32,747 nt of DNA from Novosphingobium sp. (GCA_020848655.1 JADLHU010000153.1:1-32747), one strand, 5' to 3'. Counted from the first letter of the stretch, positions 8,594 to 16,780 are shown. The notes: generated by a model not told the origin, from the sequence alone. Numbers and translations: made by a program.

Positions 8594-10215
8594 GCGCGCG
8601 GCTCGGGGGTCGCGAAGCCAAGCACGCCGGGGTTGATCGCGCCATCGGGATCGACCACGCCCTTGATCGCATCGAGCAGCGCGCGCGAGGCGGCATCGCG
8701 GCTTTCGCGGTAGGGATAGGTGCGGCCGATCTGGAAATGGCCGCAGCCATGGCGCGCGAAAATGGCCAGCACGGCCTTGCGCAGGTCTTCCACGATGGCC
8801 CGGCCGGCGGCGTCTTCGCCGCGCGGCGTCAGGCGGGCGAGGTGCGACGGCTCGATCGCCGATTCGTGGATCGGGCGCCAGCCCTGCTGCCAGAAGAACA
8901 CCGGCTCGATGATGATCGCGTTGGTGGACATGTGGCTGAACAGGAAGCCGGTGTGGATCCGGGCATCGGCCATGTCTGCCGCTCTTTGGGCATAGAGCGC
9001 CTGAATTTCCGTCAGGATGGCCGGCGCGTCGGACAGCGGGCAAAGGCCGTGGATCGGCACCCACGCTTCGCCGGTCGGCCCGACCATGCTGTTGAGCGGG
9101 GGGAACGGCATGGCGCGGATCACCTTGGCGATCGAATTTTCGATCTCGATGCCACCGGCGGCGCTGGCGATGCGCCGCAGTTCCGCCATGTCGGCCTCGA
9201 CCGCCGCCTTGGACCGCCCCTCGCAGGTGACGTGCAGCGGATAGTCGTTCTCGGGAACGAAGTTGCGCCCGCCGATCGCGATGCGCGCCGCCGCCAGTAT
9301 GCCCTTGCCGATCGACTTCTGGCTGGCGACGACCGCGCTCAGCGTCTTGATGTCCGTTGCCAGCGAGGCGCGGCGCAGGCGGATTTCGGTCAGCCCCGGA
9401 TCGAAGGCGCACGTCTCGGCGGCGATACCCGCGCGCGCGATCTCGGCCATGGCCAGCAGCAGCGCCTGTCCGGTTGGGAACGAGAGCGAGGCGTGATCCT
9501 CGAACGCCGGCGCGGTCATCAGGCGCAGCGTGATCTCCGCCTTGATGCCCAGCGCCCCGCAATCGCCGCAGAAGATGCCGGCAAGGTCCGGGCCGAAGTG
9601 GCGATAGAACGGCGCCCGGCCATCGGCGCCGCGCGCGCCAGTGCGCAGCACGCGGCCATCGGCCAGGATCACCGACAGCGCGATCACGCTTTCGCTGGTC
9701 GTGCCGTGGTGGCCCGCGCCGAACATGGCGTTCAGTTGCGAAAGGCCGCCGCCGATCGTGGAGGTGAGGCCCGACATCGGTCCCCAGAACGGTGTGCGCA
9801 GGTTCTGCCCGGCCAATGTGTCGTTAAGCTGGCGCCAGGTGACGCCCGCCTCGACTGTGACGGTCATGTCCTCCCGGCTGACGCGCAGGATGCGGTTCAT
9901 CCGCGACATGTCGAGCGAAATGGTCCGCTCGGTCGCGGGAACATAGCCGCCGGTATAGCTCATCCCCGCGCCGCGCGGGGCGATGGCGAAGCCGGCGGCA
10001 TGGGCTGCGGCAACGACGGCGGCGGCTTCGTCGAGCGATCCGGGCGACACGACAAGCGCCACCACCGCTCGGGCCGGAAGCCAGATGTCCTCGCTGTGCA
10101 GGCGGCGGACGGCTTCGTCTGCACGGACATGCGCCGCGCCGACGATCGCAGCCAGCGCGGTGGCCAGATCGGTGCCGCCAGACTGGGAGCGGGCCTCTGT
10201 CGCTTGCGCCTGCAT
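8590..10215 (-). CDS. FAD-linked oxidase/dehydrogenase (VAO/GlcD type)
   Basis: A 541-residue flavoprotein of the vanillyl-alcohol-oxidase/PCMH family. The FAD-binding domain spans about residues 45-235, with IAPRGAGMSYTGG, TVEAGVTWRQLND and a long GGG-containing dinucleotide region (TIGGGLSQLNAMFGAGHHG). The C-terminal cap ends VVDPDGAINPGVLGF, the usual closing signature. Relatives oxidise 2-hydroxy acids (glycolate, D-lactate) or para-phenols (4-cresol, vanillyl alcohol). No secretion signal is seen, so it is probably cytoplasmic or membrane associated. It is the first gene of the operon that leads to HyuAB. Candidate operator B and a -35/-10 pair lie just upstream. Substrate not assigned. 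Confidence 0.92.
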   Translation of the reverse strand: MQAQATEARSQSGGTDLATALAAIVGAAHVRADEAVRRLHSEDIWLPARAVVALVVSPGSLDEAAAVVAAAHAAGFAIAPRGAGMSYTGGYVPATERTISLDMSRMNRILRVSREDMTVTVEAGVTWRQLNDTLAGQNLRTPFWGPMSGLTSTIGGGLSQLNAMFGAGHHGTTSESVIALSVILADGRVLRTGARGADGRAPFYRHFGPDLAGIFCGDCGALGIKAEITLRLMTAPAFEDHASLSFPTGQALLLAMAEIARAGIAAETCAFDPGLTEIRLRRASLATDIKTLSAVVASQKSIGKGILAAARIAIGGRNFVPENDYPLHVTCEGRSKAAVEADMAELRRIASAAGGIEIENSIAKVIRAMPFPPLNSMVGPTGEAWVPIHGLCPLSDAPAILTEIQALYAQRAADMADARIHTGFLFSHMSTNAIIIEPVFFWQQGWRPIHESAIEPSHLARLTPRGEDAAGRAIVEDLRKAVLAIFARHGCGHFQIGRTYPYRESRDAASRALLDAIKGVVDPDGAINPGVLGFATPEPRA

Positions 10216-10233
10216 AGTTCGTTCCCTGGTTGA

Positions 10234-10253
10234 TTTGTACTAATAGTATGACA
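10234..10253. promoter_or_regulatory. Candidate operator B with overlapping promoter
   Basis: TTTGTACTAATAGTATGACA matches the recurring operator, with the left half exact and the right half TATGACA. It contains the palindrome TACTA-A-TAGTA. On the minus strand a -35-like TTGCAA (10272-10267) and, 18 bp on, TACTAT (10248-10243) place the -10 box inside the operator. This would control the FAD-oxidase to VOC operon. Confidence 0.65.
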
Positions 10254-10333
10254 TTTAAATTCGGAGTTGCAAGACCCTCCGGCGCGCGAATGCGTGCCTG
10301 CGCGATCCGTTGGTCAGCGCCGGGATTTTTCCG

Positions 10334-10693
10334 TCAGTTTCCAGCGCCAAGTTCGTCGCCGACGTCTTCGGAACCGATATCGTCCGGCGCCAGGTTCGCC
10401 TCGTTGCGCTGCTGCACGATGCGCAGAATCCGCGCGATATATTCCTGATTGGCAAGGGCGCGCGTCGTGGCGGCATCGGCATCGGGTCGGAAACTCTCGA
10501 TCTCGGCGCGCGTCAGCACGCCCTTGGCTTCGAGCAGTCGTTCCAGCGTGTCGGCGCGCTGGCGCGTGACGGCAAGCTCCTGCGCCACCGCCATCGTGAT
10601 CGCCAGGACGCTTTCGATCTCGGCATCGAGGAAAAAGGGGCGCTTGCCCGCGGGCTTGGCGCCTGCTTCGGCGATGGCATCAGGCAGGCTCAT
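10334..10693 (-). CDS. Small coiled-coil protein of unknown function, copy 2
   Basis: A 119-residue protein, paralogue of the product of 2272-2583. The shared part runs from GKRPFFL (about residues 16-22) through the helix with QRADTLERLLEAKGVL to the helix ending ILRIVQQR. It adds an acidic C-terminal tail (DDIGSEDVGDELGAGN). There is no transmembrane segment, signal peptide or known catalytic motif. Its ATGA start overlaps the stop of the methyltransferase-like gene, so the two are translationally coupled and likely made in equal amount. That supports a complex of coiled-coil protein and methyltransferase-like protein (inference). I do not recognise a named family; a dimeric adaptor or regulatory subunit is one possibility. 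Confidence 0.82.
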   Translation of the reverse strand: MSLPDAIAEAGAKPAGKRPFFLDAEIESVLAITMAVAQELAVTRQRADTLERLLEAKGVLTRAEIESFRPDADAATTRALANQEYIARILRIVQQRNEANLAPDDIGSEDVGDELGAGN

Positions 10694-11913
10694 GAAATGC
10701 GCGCTCCGATCACGTGCCAGGCCGCCTTGCGGCCGAAATCCTCGGTTTCATCTTGCGCGGCGTCGGGGAACAGCTCCTTGTCGACCACCCCCGTCACGCC
10801 GCCGTGGATCAGGTCCTCGCGCGCGAAGCCGGCATCGACCATGGCCTGATCGAGGTCCATTTCGTGCATGCGGCTCCAGAACGGCTCGTTGTTGTAGAAG
10901 GCGTCCCAATCGCGCATCGCCTGTTCGAACAGCGGCATCTCGGCGGTGTATTGCGGCTGCTCGACATGAAGCACGATCCCGCCGGGGCGCAGCAGTCGCC
11001 GCGTTTCGCGAAAGATGTTGGCCAGCGCCGTGGTCGACAGTTCGTGCAGGAACATCGTCGTCTGGATCCAGTCGAAGCTGGCGTCAGGATAGCGCGAAAG
11101 GTCCTCGCCGTTGGCCTGCACGAAGCGCACGTTGTCCACCCCGAGCGACTTGGCGCGCGCCAGGCCATAGCGCAGCACGGGCGCGCCAAGATCGACGATG
11201 GTCATCTGGGCCTCGGGCCAGGCCTGGGCGATCGGCAGGCTGCTGTGGCCCACGGTGCCGCCGATCTCCAGAATGGTCTTGGGCGCAAAATCGGGCAGGT
11301 TGCGGCGCACCCAGCGGACCACGGCATGTCCGCCGCCGTCCGAATACTTGCCCAGAAGACCGGCTGTGGTGACGAAGCCGGCGTGATCGTAATTCGCGCC
11401 GTTCACGACATCGCCGGGAAACGCTTCGTGATGATAGCTGCCGGGCATGCAGTGGTGATCGACCGCGGAAACATAGCGCGGCACCGCCAGCGTGGGATCA
11501 AGCGCCAGCCGGTCGTCATCGCGGATCAGGTCGGCGGCGATGGCGGCCAGGCGCTCGCGCTGACGAATCGCGGTCCAGCGGCCCGCCTGCTGGCGCTGCT
11601 CCATGGTCATGCGCCGCAGCGCCGACCAGAACGCGAAGGACGGATTGGCGAGCAGCGCCTTGCGCGCTTCGTGCCGGTTGGTGATCGGCCGCCCTTCGCG
11701 CTGGAGGAACGCGGGGGCGACCTCGCGGTCATAGGCGGCGCGCACGCCGGGCACCACGTTCGCGGCAAGGTGGCGGTTCATCTGCGCCAGGAAGTTGATC
11801 CGCTCGATCTCGTCGTGCGAGGTTTCCGGGAAAACCGCATGGCGTCCCAGAACGCGGTAGTCGGGCGGGCCGTCATAGCCCCGGTTCGCCGCAGTGGTAC
11901 TCGCGTCCGTCAA
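10690..11913 (-). CDS. SAM-dependent methyltransferase-like protein, copy 2
   Basis: A 407-residue protein, complete paralogue of the partial gene at the left edge. The helical N-terminal region (1-210) carries YVSAVDHHCMPGSYHHE, matching copy 1. The class I fold begins at ILEIGGTVGHSS (214-225); the loop reads GGTVG in place of GxGxG. Further matches are VDLGAPVLRYGLARA, LHELSTT, RRLLRPGGIVLHVE and DWDAFYNNEPFW. I chose the TTG at 11913 because GAGGA lies 7 nt before it. The ATG at 11961 would put the predicted operator and -10 box inside the gene and adds a tail absent from copy 1. The stop overlaps the coiled-coil gene start. Methyl transfer is inferred from the fold; no acceptor is known. 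Confidence 0.85.
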   Translation of the reverse strand: MTDASTTAANRGYDGPPDYRVLGRHAVFPETSHDEIERINFLAQMNRHLAANVVPGVRAAYDREVAPAFLQREGRPITNRHEARKALLANPSFAFWSALRRMTMEQRQQAGRWTAIRQRERLAAIAADLIRDDDRLALDPTLAVPRYVSAVDHHCMPGSYHHEAFPGDVVNGANYDHAGFVTTAGLLGKYSDGGGHAVVRWVRRNLPDFAPKTILEIGGTVGHSSLPIAQAWPEAQMTIVDLGAPVLRYGLARAKSLGVDNVRFVQANGEDLSRYPDASFDWIQTTMFLHELSTTALANIFRETRRLLRPGGIVLHVEQPQYTAEMPLFEQAMRDWDAFYNNEPFWSRMHEMDLDQAMVDAGFAREDLIHGGVTGVVDKELFPDAAQDETEDFGRKAAWHVIGARIS

Positions 11914-11929
11914 AGCGCTTTCCTCGGTC

Positions 11930-11949
11930 TTTGTTATATGTCTATAACA
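11930..11949. promoter_or_regulatory. Candidate operator C (best palindrome) with minus-strand promoter
   Basis: TTTGTTATATGTCTATAACA contains TGTTATA-TGTC-TATAACA (11932-11949), a perfect 7-4-7 inverted repeat, the most symmetrical copy in the window. On the minus strand TTGGCA (11977-11972) and, after 17 bp, CATTAT (11954-11949) form a promoter that ends where the operator begins. It lies between the methyltransferase-like gene (minus) and the HapK-like gene (plus) and may control both. Confidence 0.7.
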
Positions 11950-11991
11950 TAATGACACCACCCAACCGACATGCCAAGAGGAAGAATGGCC

Positions 11992-12306
11992 ATGACGCGC
12001 ATTATCGTTTTGCTGAACCTGAAGCCGGGCAAAAGCCGCGCTGACTATGAAAACTGGGCACGCGCCACCGACCTGCCGACGGTGAACGCGCTGGCGTCGA
12101 TCGACCGGTTCGAAGTGTTCGAGGGCACCGGCCTGCTGCGCGGCGGCCCTTCGCCCTATGACTATATCGAGATCATCGATGTGGCCGACATGGAGGCCTT
12201 CGGAAAAGATGCCGCGACCGATGCGATGAAGAAGGTTGCGGGCGAATTTCGCGAATGGGCCGATCCGGTGTTCATCGTCACGCGCAACATTGCCGCTGCC
12301 GCCTGA
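11992..12306 (+). CDS. REDY/HapK-like small ferredoxin-fold protein
   Basis: A 104-residue protein beginning MTRIIVLLNLKPG, with the pattern of a dimeric alpha/beta-barrel (ferredoxin-like) domain; the best family resemblance I can recall is the REDY-like HapK family. Such proteins are often small isomerases, cyclases or monooxygenase-like helpers. The exact role is not known here. The ATG at 11992 is preferred because AGAGGA lies 9 nt upstream; ATGs at 11971 and 11986 are in frame, but the latter is only 3 nt from that site. It is divergent from the methyltransferase-like gene with operator C between them, so it is probably co-regulated. No catalytic residue can be assigned from sequence alone. 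Confidence 0.75.
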   Translation: MTRIIVLLNLKPGKSRADYENWARATDLPTVNALASIDRFEVFEGTGLLRGGPSPYDYIEIIDVADMEAFGKDAATDAMKKVAGEFREWADPVFIVTRNIAAAA

Positions 12307-12316
12307 TGGCGCGGCT

Positions 12317-12339
12317 GTGGGGGATCACCGGTCCCCCAC
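12317..12339. terminator. Hairpin between convergent genes
   Basis: GTGGGGGA (12317-12324) pairs perfectly with TCCCCCAC (12332-12339) across a 7-nt loop. It lies between the HapK-like gene (ends 12306) and the dehydrogenase on the other strand (ends 12352). It is suitable as a shared terminator, but has no clear T run on either side. Confidence 0.5.
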
Positions 12340-12351
12340 GCCCGGCACGGT

Positions 12352-13365
12352 TCAGAATTCGATCATGACTTTGCCGAAATGGTCGCCCGACGCGAGATAG
12401 GCATAAGCCTCGCGGGCCTGGTCGAACGGGAAAACGCGGTCGATCACCGGATCAAGCGCATTGGCCGCCGCTGCCTTGACCAGCGCGTCCAGCATGGCGC
12501 GGCTGCCTTCGGCGATGCCGCATATGTGCAGGTTCTTGCCAATGATCGTGCCGAAATTGGGCAGGCCTTCGCTGGCCGCGCCCGCCAGCGCGCCGATGAT
12601 CGCGATCCGCGCGTTGGCCGCCGCCGCCGCGATGGACTGGCTCAGCGTGGCCTGGCCGCCCGTTTCGATGACGATATCGGCGCCGCCGCCCAGCGCCGCG
12701 AACGCAACCGGCGCCCAATCGGGCGTGGTGCGATAGTTGATCGTCACGTCGGCGCCGAGGTCGCGCGCCATGGCCAGCTTCGCATCGCTGGACGAGGTAA
12801 TGCACACCCGCGCGCCATGCATCTTGGCGATTTGCAGCGCGAAGATGGAAACGCCGCCGGTGCCGAGCGCCAGCACGCTGGACCCGGCCGTAACCTTGCC
12901 GATCTCGACAACGGCATTCCACGCGGTAAGCGCGGCGGCGGCCAGCGGCGCGGCCTGCCGGTCGCCCAGGCTGTCCGGCACCTTGATCAGCGCGGCGGCG
13001 GGCACCGCAACATATTCGGCAAGCCAGCCGTCATGCGTGACGCCAACGTCGTGGCCGAAGGCGGCGGGATCGAACGGTCCCTTTATCCACGTGACGAAAT
13101 GCGGGCAGACCACGCGATCCCCCACCGCCAGGCCGCCAACGCCATCGCCCAGCGCGGTGATCGTGCCGATACCTTCGGACACCGGGATACGGCTTTCGGG
13201 CCGGCGCGCGCCATACTCGCCCGAAACGATGCGGATATCGCGATGGTTGAGGCCCACCGCCCTAACGCGCAAGACCACATGGCCGGGGGCGGGGACGGGA
13301 TCGGGCCGCTCCACCAGAGTAAGCGATGCGATCCCCTGCTGGTCGCCGATCTGATAAGCCTTCAC
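12352..13365 (-). CDS. Medium-chain NAD(P)-dependent dehydrogenase/reductase
   Basis: A 337-residue MDR protein. The GroES-like half contains VGLNHRDIRIVSGEYG and PVSEGIGTI, and the Rossmann loop is LALGTGGVSIFALQIAKMHGA (about 164-184). A C-terminal DHFGKVMIEF closes it. No structural zinc Cys cluster is present, and the catalytic zinc Cys is replaced by Asn in GLNHRD, so it belongs with the zinc-independent quinone/enoyl reductases. The start is GTG at 13365, with GGAGA 5 nt upstream. It forms its own minus-strand unit, with candidate operator D about 60 bp upstream. It is one of three MDR proteins in the window (others at 7586 and 30228). Substrate unknown. Confidence 0.9.
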   Translation of the reverse strand: MKAYQIGDQQGIASLTLVERPDPVPAPGHVVLRVRAVGLNHRDIRIVSGEYGARRPESRIPVSEGIGTITALGDGVGGLAVGDRVVCPHFVTWIKGPFDPAAFGHDVGVTHDGWLAEYVAVPAAALIKVPDSLGDRQAAPLAAAALTAWNAVVEIGKVTAGSSVLALGTGGVSIFALQIAKMHGARVCITSSSDAKLAMARDLGADVTINYRTTPDWAPVAFAALGGGADIVIETGGQATLSQSIAAAAANARIAIIGALAGAASEGLPNFGTIIGKNLHICGIAEGSRAMLDALVKAAAANALDPVIDRVFPFDQAREAYAYLASGDHFGKVMIEF

Positions 13366-13425
13366 GTCTGTCTCCGCTGGTTGGGGGCATGGCTGTTCGA
13401 CATCGGGCGCAACCGCGCCGATCTA

Positions 13426-13445
13426 TTTGTATCCTATCTATAACA
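13426..13445. promoter_or_regulatory. Candidate operator D
   Basis: TTTGTATCCTATCTATAACA matches both conserved halves of the recurring motif exactly and continues as AA, giving outer arms TTTGT/ACAAA. A minus-strand -35-like GTGACA (13463-13458) lies 12 bp away, so the site covers the -10 region of the dehydrogenase gene. The same gap also lies downstream of the dehydrogenase-oriented GntR gene's neighbour; no other feature was found in it. Confidence 0.65.
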
Positions 13446-13521
13446 AATAAACCGCGCTGTCACGCCTCGCGCCGTCGGTTTTGAACCGCGGCGGGGCGCG
13501 TGCCTGCTGTCGGGTGGCCGG

Positions 13522-14340
13522 CTATTCCACGCTGGCGGAAACGACCGGCGATGCCTTGGGTGCTCGCGCCGGGGATGTTCCTTCGGGATCGTGCAGATCG
13601 ATCCGAATGTGGAACTTGTCCGAACGGTAATGCGCGAACGTCAGCAGGAACGGCCTGTCGTCCTTGTCGTAGACCGTCCGGCTGATGCGCAGCAGCGCCG
13701 CGCGCGGTTCGATGGCGAGCGCCTGCGCGATGCGGGGGTCGGCCTCGATGGCGCTGATCGTCTGCTCGGCATGCTTGGCCTTGCGGCCGGCATTTTCGAG
13801 CAGGCGCAGGATCGGCGCCTTGGCCAGGCTTGCCGCCGAAATCACATTGGCGAGATCGGCCGGGACATAGCTGACGATATAGCCCAGCGGCTCGCCATCG
13901 AGGTGGCGGATGCGCACCGCGCGGATCACCTGCTGGTTGGGCGGCAGGTGCAGCGCGCTGGCGATCGTTGGGCTGGGCGTGTCGGTCGACACCTCGACCA
14001 CGCTGACGCTGGTCTTCTGGCCGAAGGCGAGCAGCGAATCGACCGCCTGGTCGATATTCGCCTCGATCGGCTTGGCCGGGGACTTGAAGGTGACCCGGGT
14101 TCCCAGCCGGCGCTTGCGTTCGACGTAGTGATGCTGCGCCAGTTCGCTCAGCACCCGCCGCGCGGTAATCCGGGAGACGTCGAACAGGGCCGAAAGCTCC
14201 TGCTCGGTGGGCAGGGCGCTGCCGAACGGGCGCTGCCCGCTCAGGATCTCGTCACGCAATTGCAGATAGATCTGGTGATACAATGGCACTGCGCCATGCC
14301 GATCAATCAAGGCTGTTTCCCCCCTTGGCTTCGAACCCAT
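13522..14340 (-). CDS. GntR-family transcriptional regulator, HutC/UTRA type
   Basis: A 272-residue regulator. The winged helix-turn-helix domain spans about residues 17-85 (PLYHQIYLQLRDEILSG, LPTEQELSALFDVSRITARR, HHYVERKRRLGTRV). The UTRA ligand domain follows from about 100 to 245 (IRAVRIRHLDGEPLGYIVSYVP, FLLTFAHYRSDKFHIRIDL). Regulators of this type are usually repressors released by a small-molecule ligand and bind short AT-rich palindromes as dimers. It is the only complete DNA-binding regulator inside the island, so it is the best candidate for the recurring TTTGW-N8-TATRACA sites (inference). The ATG at 14340 is preferred; an in-frame ATG at 14376 lies within a strong inverted repeat. 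The Ala/Pro-rich C-terminal tail is unusual. Confidence 0.92.
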   Translation of the reverse strand: MGSKPRGETALIDRHGAVPLYHQIYLQLRDEILSGQRPFGSALPTEQELSALFDVSRITARRVLSELAQHHYVERKRRLGTRVTFKSPAKPIEANIDQAVDSLLAFGQKTSVSVVEVSTDTPSPTIASALHLPPNQQVIRAVRIRHLDGEPLGYIVSYVPADLANVISAASLAKAPILRLLENAGRKAKHAEQTISAIEADPRIAQALAIEPRAALLRISRTVYDKDDRPFLLTFAHYRSDKFHIRIDLHDPEGTSPARAPKASPVVSASVE

Positions 14341-14344
14341 GCTC

Positions 14345-14380
14345 GGACATGGCGTCCCCCGCCGGGTGGACGCCATGTCC
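14345..14380. repeat. Perfect 13-bp inverted repeat at the 5' end of the GntR gene
   Basis: GGACATGGCGTCC (14345-14357) and GGACGCCATGTCC (14368-14380) are exact reverse complements with a 10-bp spacer that can itself pair (CCC/GGG). It lies directly before the ATG at 14340 and would fold as a strong hairpin in the leader RNA, hiding an alternative ATG at 14376. It could be an autoregulatory operator, a leader hairpin controlling translation, or a second terminator of the upstream receptor gene. Confidence 0.7.
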
Positions 14381-14464
14381 TAGTTGATCCTTTAGATCGC
14401 GCCGTCAAGGATAGTTATGGCGCGGTTTTCCGCCAGTTGCCGTGTGATGTCAGCGCGCAAACGC

Positions 14465-14497
14465 AAAAAGGGGGCCGCCCGGCAGGCAGCCCCCTTT
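14465..14497 (-). terminator. Rho-independent terminator of the TonB receptor gene
   Basis: AAAGGGGGC (14467-14475) pairs with GCCCCCTTT (14489-14497). Read on the minus strand, the stem is followed by a run of five T (14469-14465). It lies 22 bp after the receptor stop codon, the expected place. Confidence 0.8.
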
Positions 14498-14518
14498 GCT
14501 TGATCGAGCGATACGATC

Positions 14519-16780
14519 CTAAAAGTTGAACCACAGGCGCGCGGTGAACCGGCGCGGGTCTCCGGGGAACAGCGCCAGGAAGTTGGCGGTCACGGTCTTC
14601 TGCTTGGTAAGGTTGCTGACTTCGAGCGAACCGCCCCACTTGCCGCCCTCGTTTTCATAAGACAGCGTCGCGTCCACGAAGTCCTCGGTCGGCGCCTTCG
14701 CCGTGTTGAGCAGCGCCACCCAGAACGGCGAGTTGTGGCGATAGGCCGCATTCGCGCCAAGCGAGCCGTCCAGCGCCTCGACCGGCACCTTGTAGCTGAT
14801 GCCGCCCGCCAACTGGAACTTGGGGATGCGCACCGGCTTGGTGCTCTCCTGCACCTGCAGGCTGGGCGCGACGCCGGGCGTCAGTACGATCTTGGTGTAT
14901 TCCCCGTGGTTGAGCGAACCGTTCAGGAACAAATTGAAGTTGCTGTTGAACTGATAGGCGGTTTCCCATTCGACGCCGTAGGCGCGCAGCGTGCCGGCAT
15001 TGCGCGCCAGGCTGACGATGGCCGTCTCGCCGGGCGGGATGATGCCGGACGTGATCTGGATGTCCTTGGTGTCGGCCAGATAGCCGTTGACGTTCAGCCG
15101 CAGGCGGCGGTCGAACAGTTCCGACTTGACGCCCGCTTCATAGGACCAGGTCCGTTCGGGCCGGAACGGCAGCACGCGCGCCGGGGTGGCCGAACCGCCG
15201 TTCCAGCCGCCCGACTTGAAGCCATTGGTGGCCGAGGCATAGATGAGGACGTTGGGATCGACCTTGTAGGACAAGGCGACGCGCGGGGTGAAGCGCTTCT
15301 GGGTCAGCTTCAGCGGGATGCCCGCCGCGATGGCCGCCGCGCTGTCGAAGCCGAAACCGGGGAAGCGGTCCGATGTTTCGAAGCCCAGCTTCTTCGTTTC
15401 ATACGTGTAGCGGCCCCCCAGCGTGGCGATCAGGCCAGGAACGGCTTCGTAATCCGCCTGGAGATAGATCGCTGCGGTTTCGACCTTCTGGTGGAAATGG
15501 CGGTCCTGAAGCAGGTTGAAGGCTGACGCTCCGGCAACCGTGCTCTGGAAGTCGGCCATCGCGTCCTTGTTCTTCTCCTGGAGATAGAACACGCCCGCGA
15601 CATATTTCAGGCGATCTTCGAGCAGCGAGCTGCTCCACTTGAGTTCGCCCGAGAATTGCTTGTTCACCGTGGCGTCGGTCAGGATGTAGCTGTTGTAGAG
15701 CGCCGTGCCGTTGGTGTTGTACTGGTTGATGAACTGCTGATCGAGCTTGCGGTAGCCGAAGATCGCCATCAGCGTGCCGGTTTCAGCGGCATACGTCGCG
15801 TTCACTGTCGTCGCGATGCCTTCGGAAAGGCTGCACAGGCCGGCCTTCTGGGTCAGCAGAATGTTGACCGGATCGCCATCGCACTTGGTCTTGGGCAGGG
15901 TCAGGTTGGTCTTGCCGAAGACCGGTGTGGTCGTGGTCTTGAAGGTGGAAGAGGGCGTGGCGATGCTGCTCATGCCCAGGTAGGTGCCGGTGTTGTTGGT
16001 ATATTCGCCCGCGACGTCGATGGTCAGCTTGTCGGTGGCCAGGAAGCGCAAGTCGCCACGGAAGCCATAGTTGCGCTCGCCGTTCAGCCGCTCGCCGTTG
16101 GCGGTGTTCTTCAGGTAGCCTTCGTCCTCGACATAGAACGCCGCGAACTTGCTCAGCACGCGCTCGCTCAGCGGAATGTCGACGATCACCTTTGCGGTCT
16201 TGCGGTCGAACGAACCGATCGTGGCTTCGCCCTTCACATGGAACTCGTCGCGCGGCTTGGCCATGATCACCGAAACGGCGCCGCCGGTGGTGTTGCGGCC
16301 GAACAGCGTGCCTTGCGGGCCGCGCAGCACTTCCACGCGCTGGGTATCGAAGAAGGCATAGTTGTTGGCGTTCTGGCGGGCGATGTAGACATCGTCCACA
16401 TAGGTGCCGACCGGCGGATCGAACGTGGCGACCGACTGCGTGTTGCCAAGGCCGCGCAGGTAATAGGCGTTGGCCGATTGCAGGCCGGCATTGTGCCCGG
16501 AAATCATCGACGGCACATATTTCGACACGCTCATCGCGTCGTTCAGGTGCAGGTCCTTGATCGTGCCCTGGGTGAATGCCGTCACCGCCAGCGGGATGTT
16601 CTGGACCTTTTCGGGGCGGCGCTGGGCCGTGACCACGATGTCTTCGATGCCCCCGCTGGGGCGCGAAGCGGTTGCTTCGGTGTCGTCGGCGGCCTGGCCA
16701 TGGGCCACCCCGCCGGTTATCAAGGCCGCAATGGCCGAAGCAGCAGCCAGCGCGGCCTTGCCTGTAGAATTGGTCCCCAT
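14519..16780 (-). CDS. TonB-dependent outer-membrane receptor
   Basis: A 753-residue receptor for active uptake of a substrate across the outer membrane. The signal peptide is about residues 1-30 (AAASAIAALITGGVAHGQA). The TonB box region is IEDIVVTAQRRPEKVQNIPLAVTAF. The plug domain carries YLRGLGN, PPVGTYVDDVYIAR and the signature VEVLRGPQGTLFGRNTTGGAV. The barrel ends DPRRFTARLWFNF with the terminal Phe typical of outer-membrane proteins. The ATG at 16780 follows AAAGGG; a start at 16816 would put extra charged residues before the signal peptide. It belongs to the type common in sphingomonad catabolic clusters, where the cargo is often an organic compound and not iron. Operator E overlaps its promoter, so it is likely induced with the pathway. 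Confidence 0.95.
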   Translation of the reverse strand: MGTNSTGKAALAAASAIAALITGGVAHGQAADDTEATASRPSGGIEDIVVTAQRRPEKVQNIPLAVTAFTQGTIKDLHLNDAMSVSKYVPSMISGHNAGLQSANAYYLRGLGNTQSVATFDPPVGTYVDDVYIARQNANNYAFFDTQRVEVLRGPQGTLFGRNTTGGAVSVIMAKPRDEFHVKGEATIGSFDRKTAKVIVDIPLSERVLSKFAAFYVEDEGYLKNTANGERLNGERNYGFRGDLRFLATDKLTIDVAGEYTNNTGTYLGMSSIATPSSTFKTTTTPVFGKTNLTLPKTKCDGDPVNILLTQKAGLCSLSEGIATTVNATYAAETGTLMAIFGYRKLDQQFINQYNTNGTALYNSYILTDATVNKQFSGELKWSSSLLEDRLKYVAGVFYLQEKNKDAMADFQSTVAGASAFNLLQDRHFHQKVETAAIYLQADYEAVPGLIATLGGRYTYETKKLGFETSDRFPGFGFDSAAAIAAGIPLKLTQKRFTPRVALSYKVDPNVLIYASATNGFKSGGWNGGSATPARVLPFRPERTWSYEAGVKSELFDRRLRLNVNGYLADTKDIQITSGIIPPGETAIVSLARNAGTLRAYGVEWETAYQFNSNFNLFLNGSLNHGEYTKIVLTPGVAPSLQVQESTKPVRIPKFQLAGGISYKVPVEALDGSLGANAAYRHNSPFWVALLNTAKAPTEDFVDATLSYENEGGKWGGSLEVSNLTKQKTVTANFLALFPGDPRRFTARLWFNF

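Noticed and set aside
10714..11952. 412-residue plus-strand frame opposite the second methyltransferase-like gene
   Set aside because: Antisense shadow; the opposite strand has clear motifs, a paralogue and coupling to the next gene.
11914..11961. ATG at 11961 as start of the second methyltransferase-like gene
   Set aside because: It would include the predicted operator and -10 box in the coding part; the TTG at 11913 has GAGGA at proper spacing and matches the N-terminus of copy 1.
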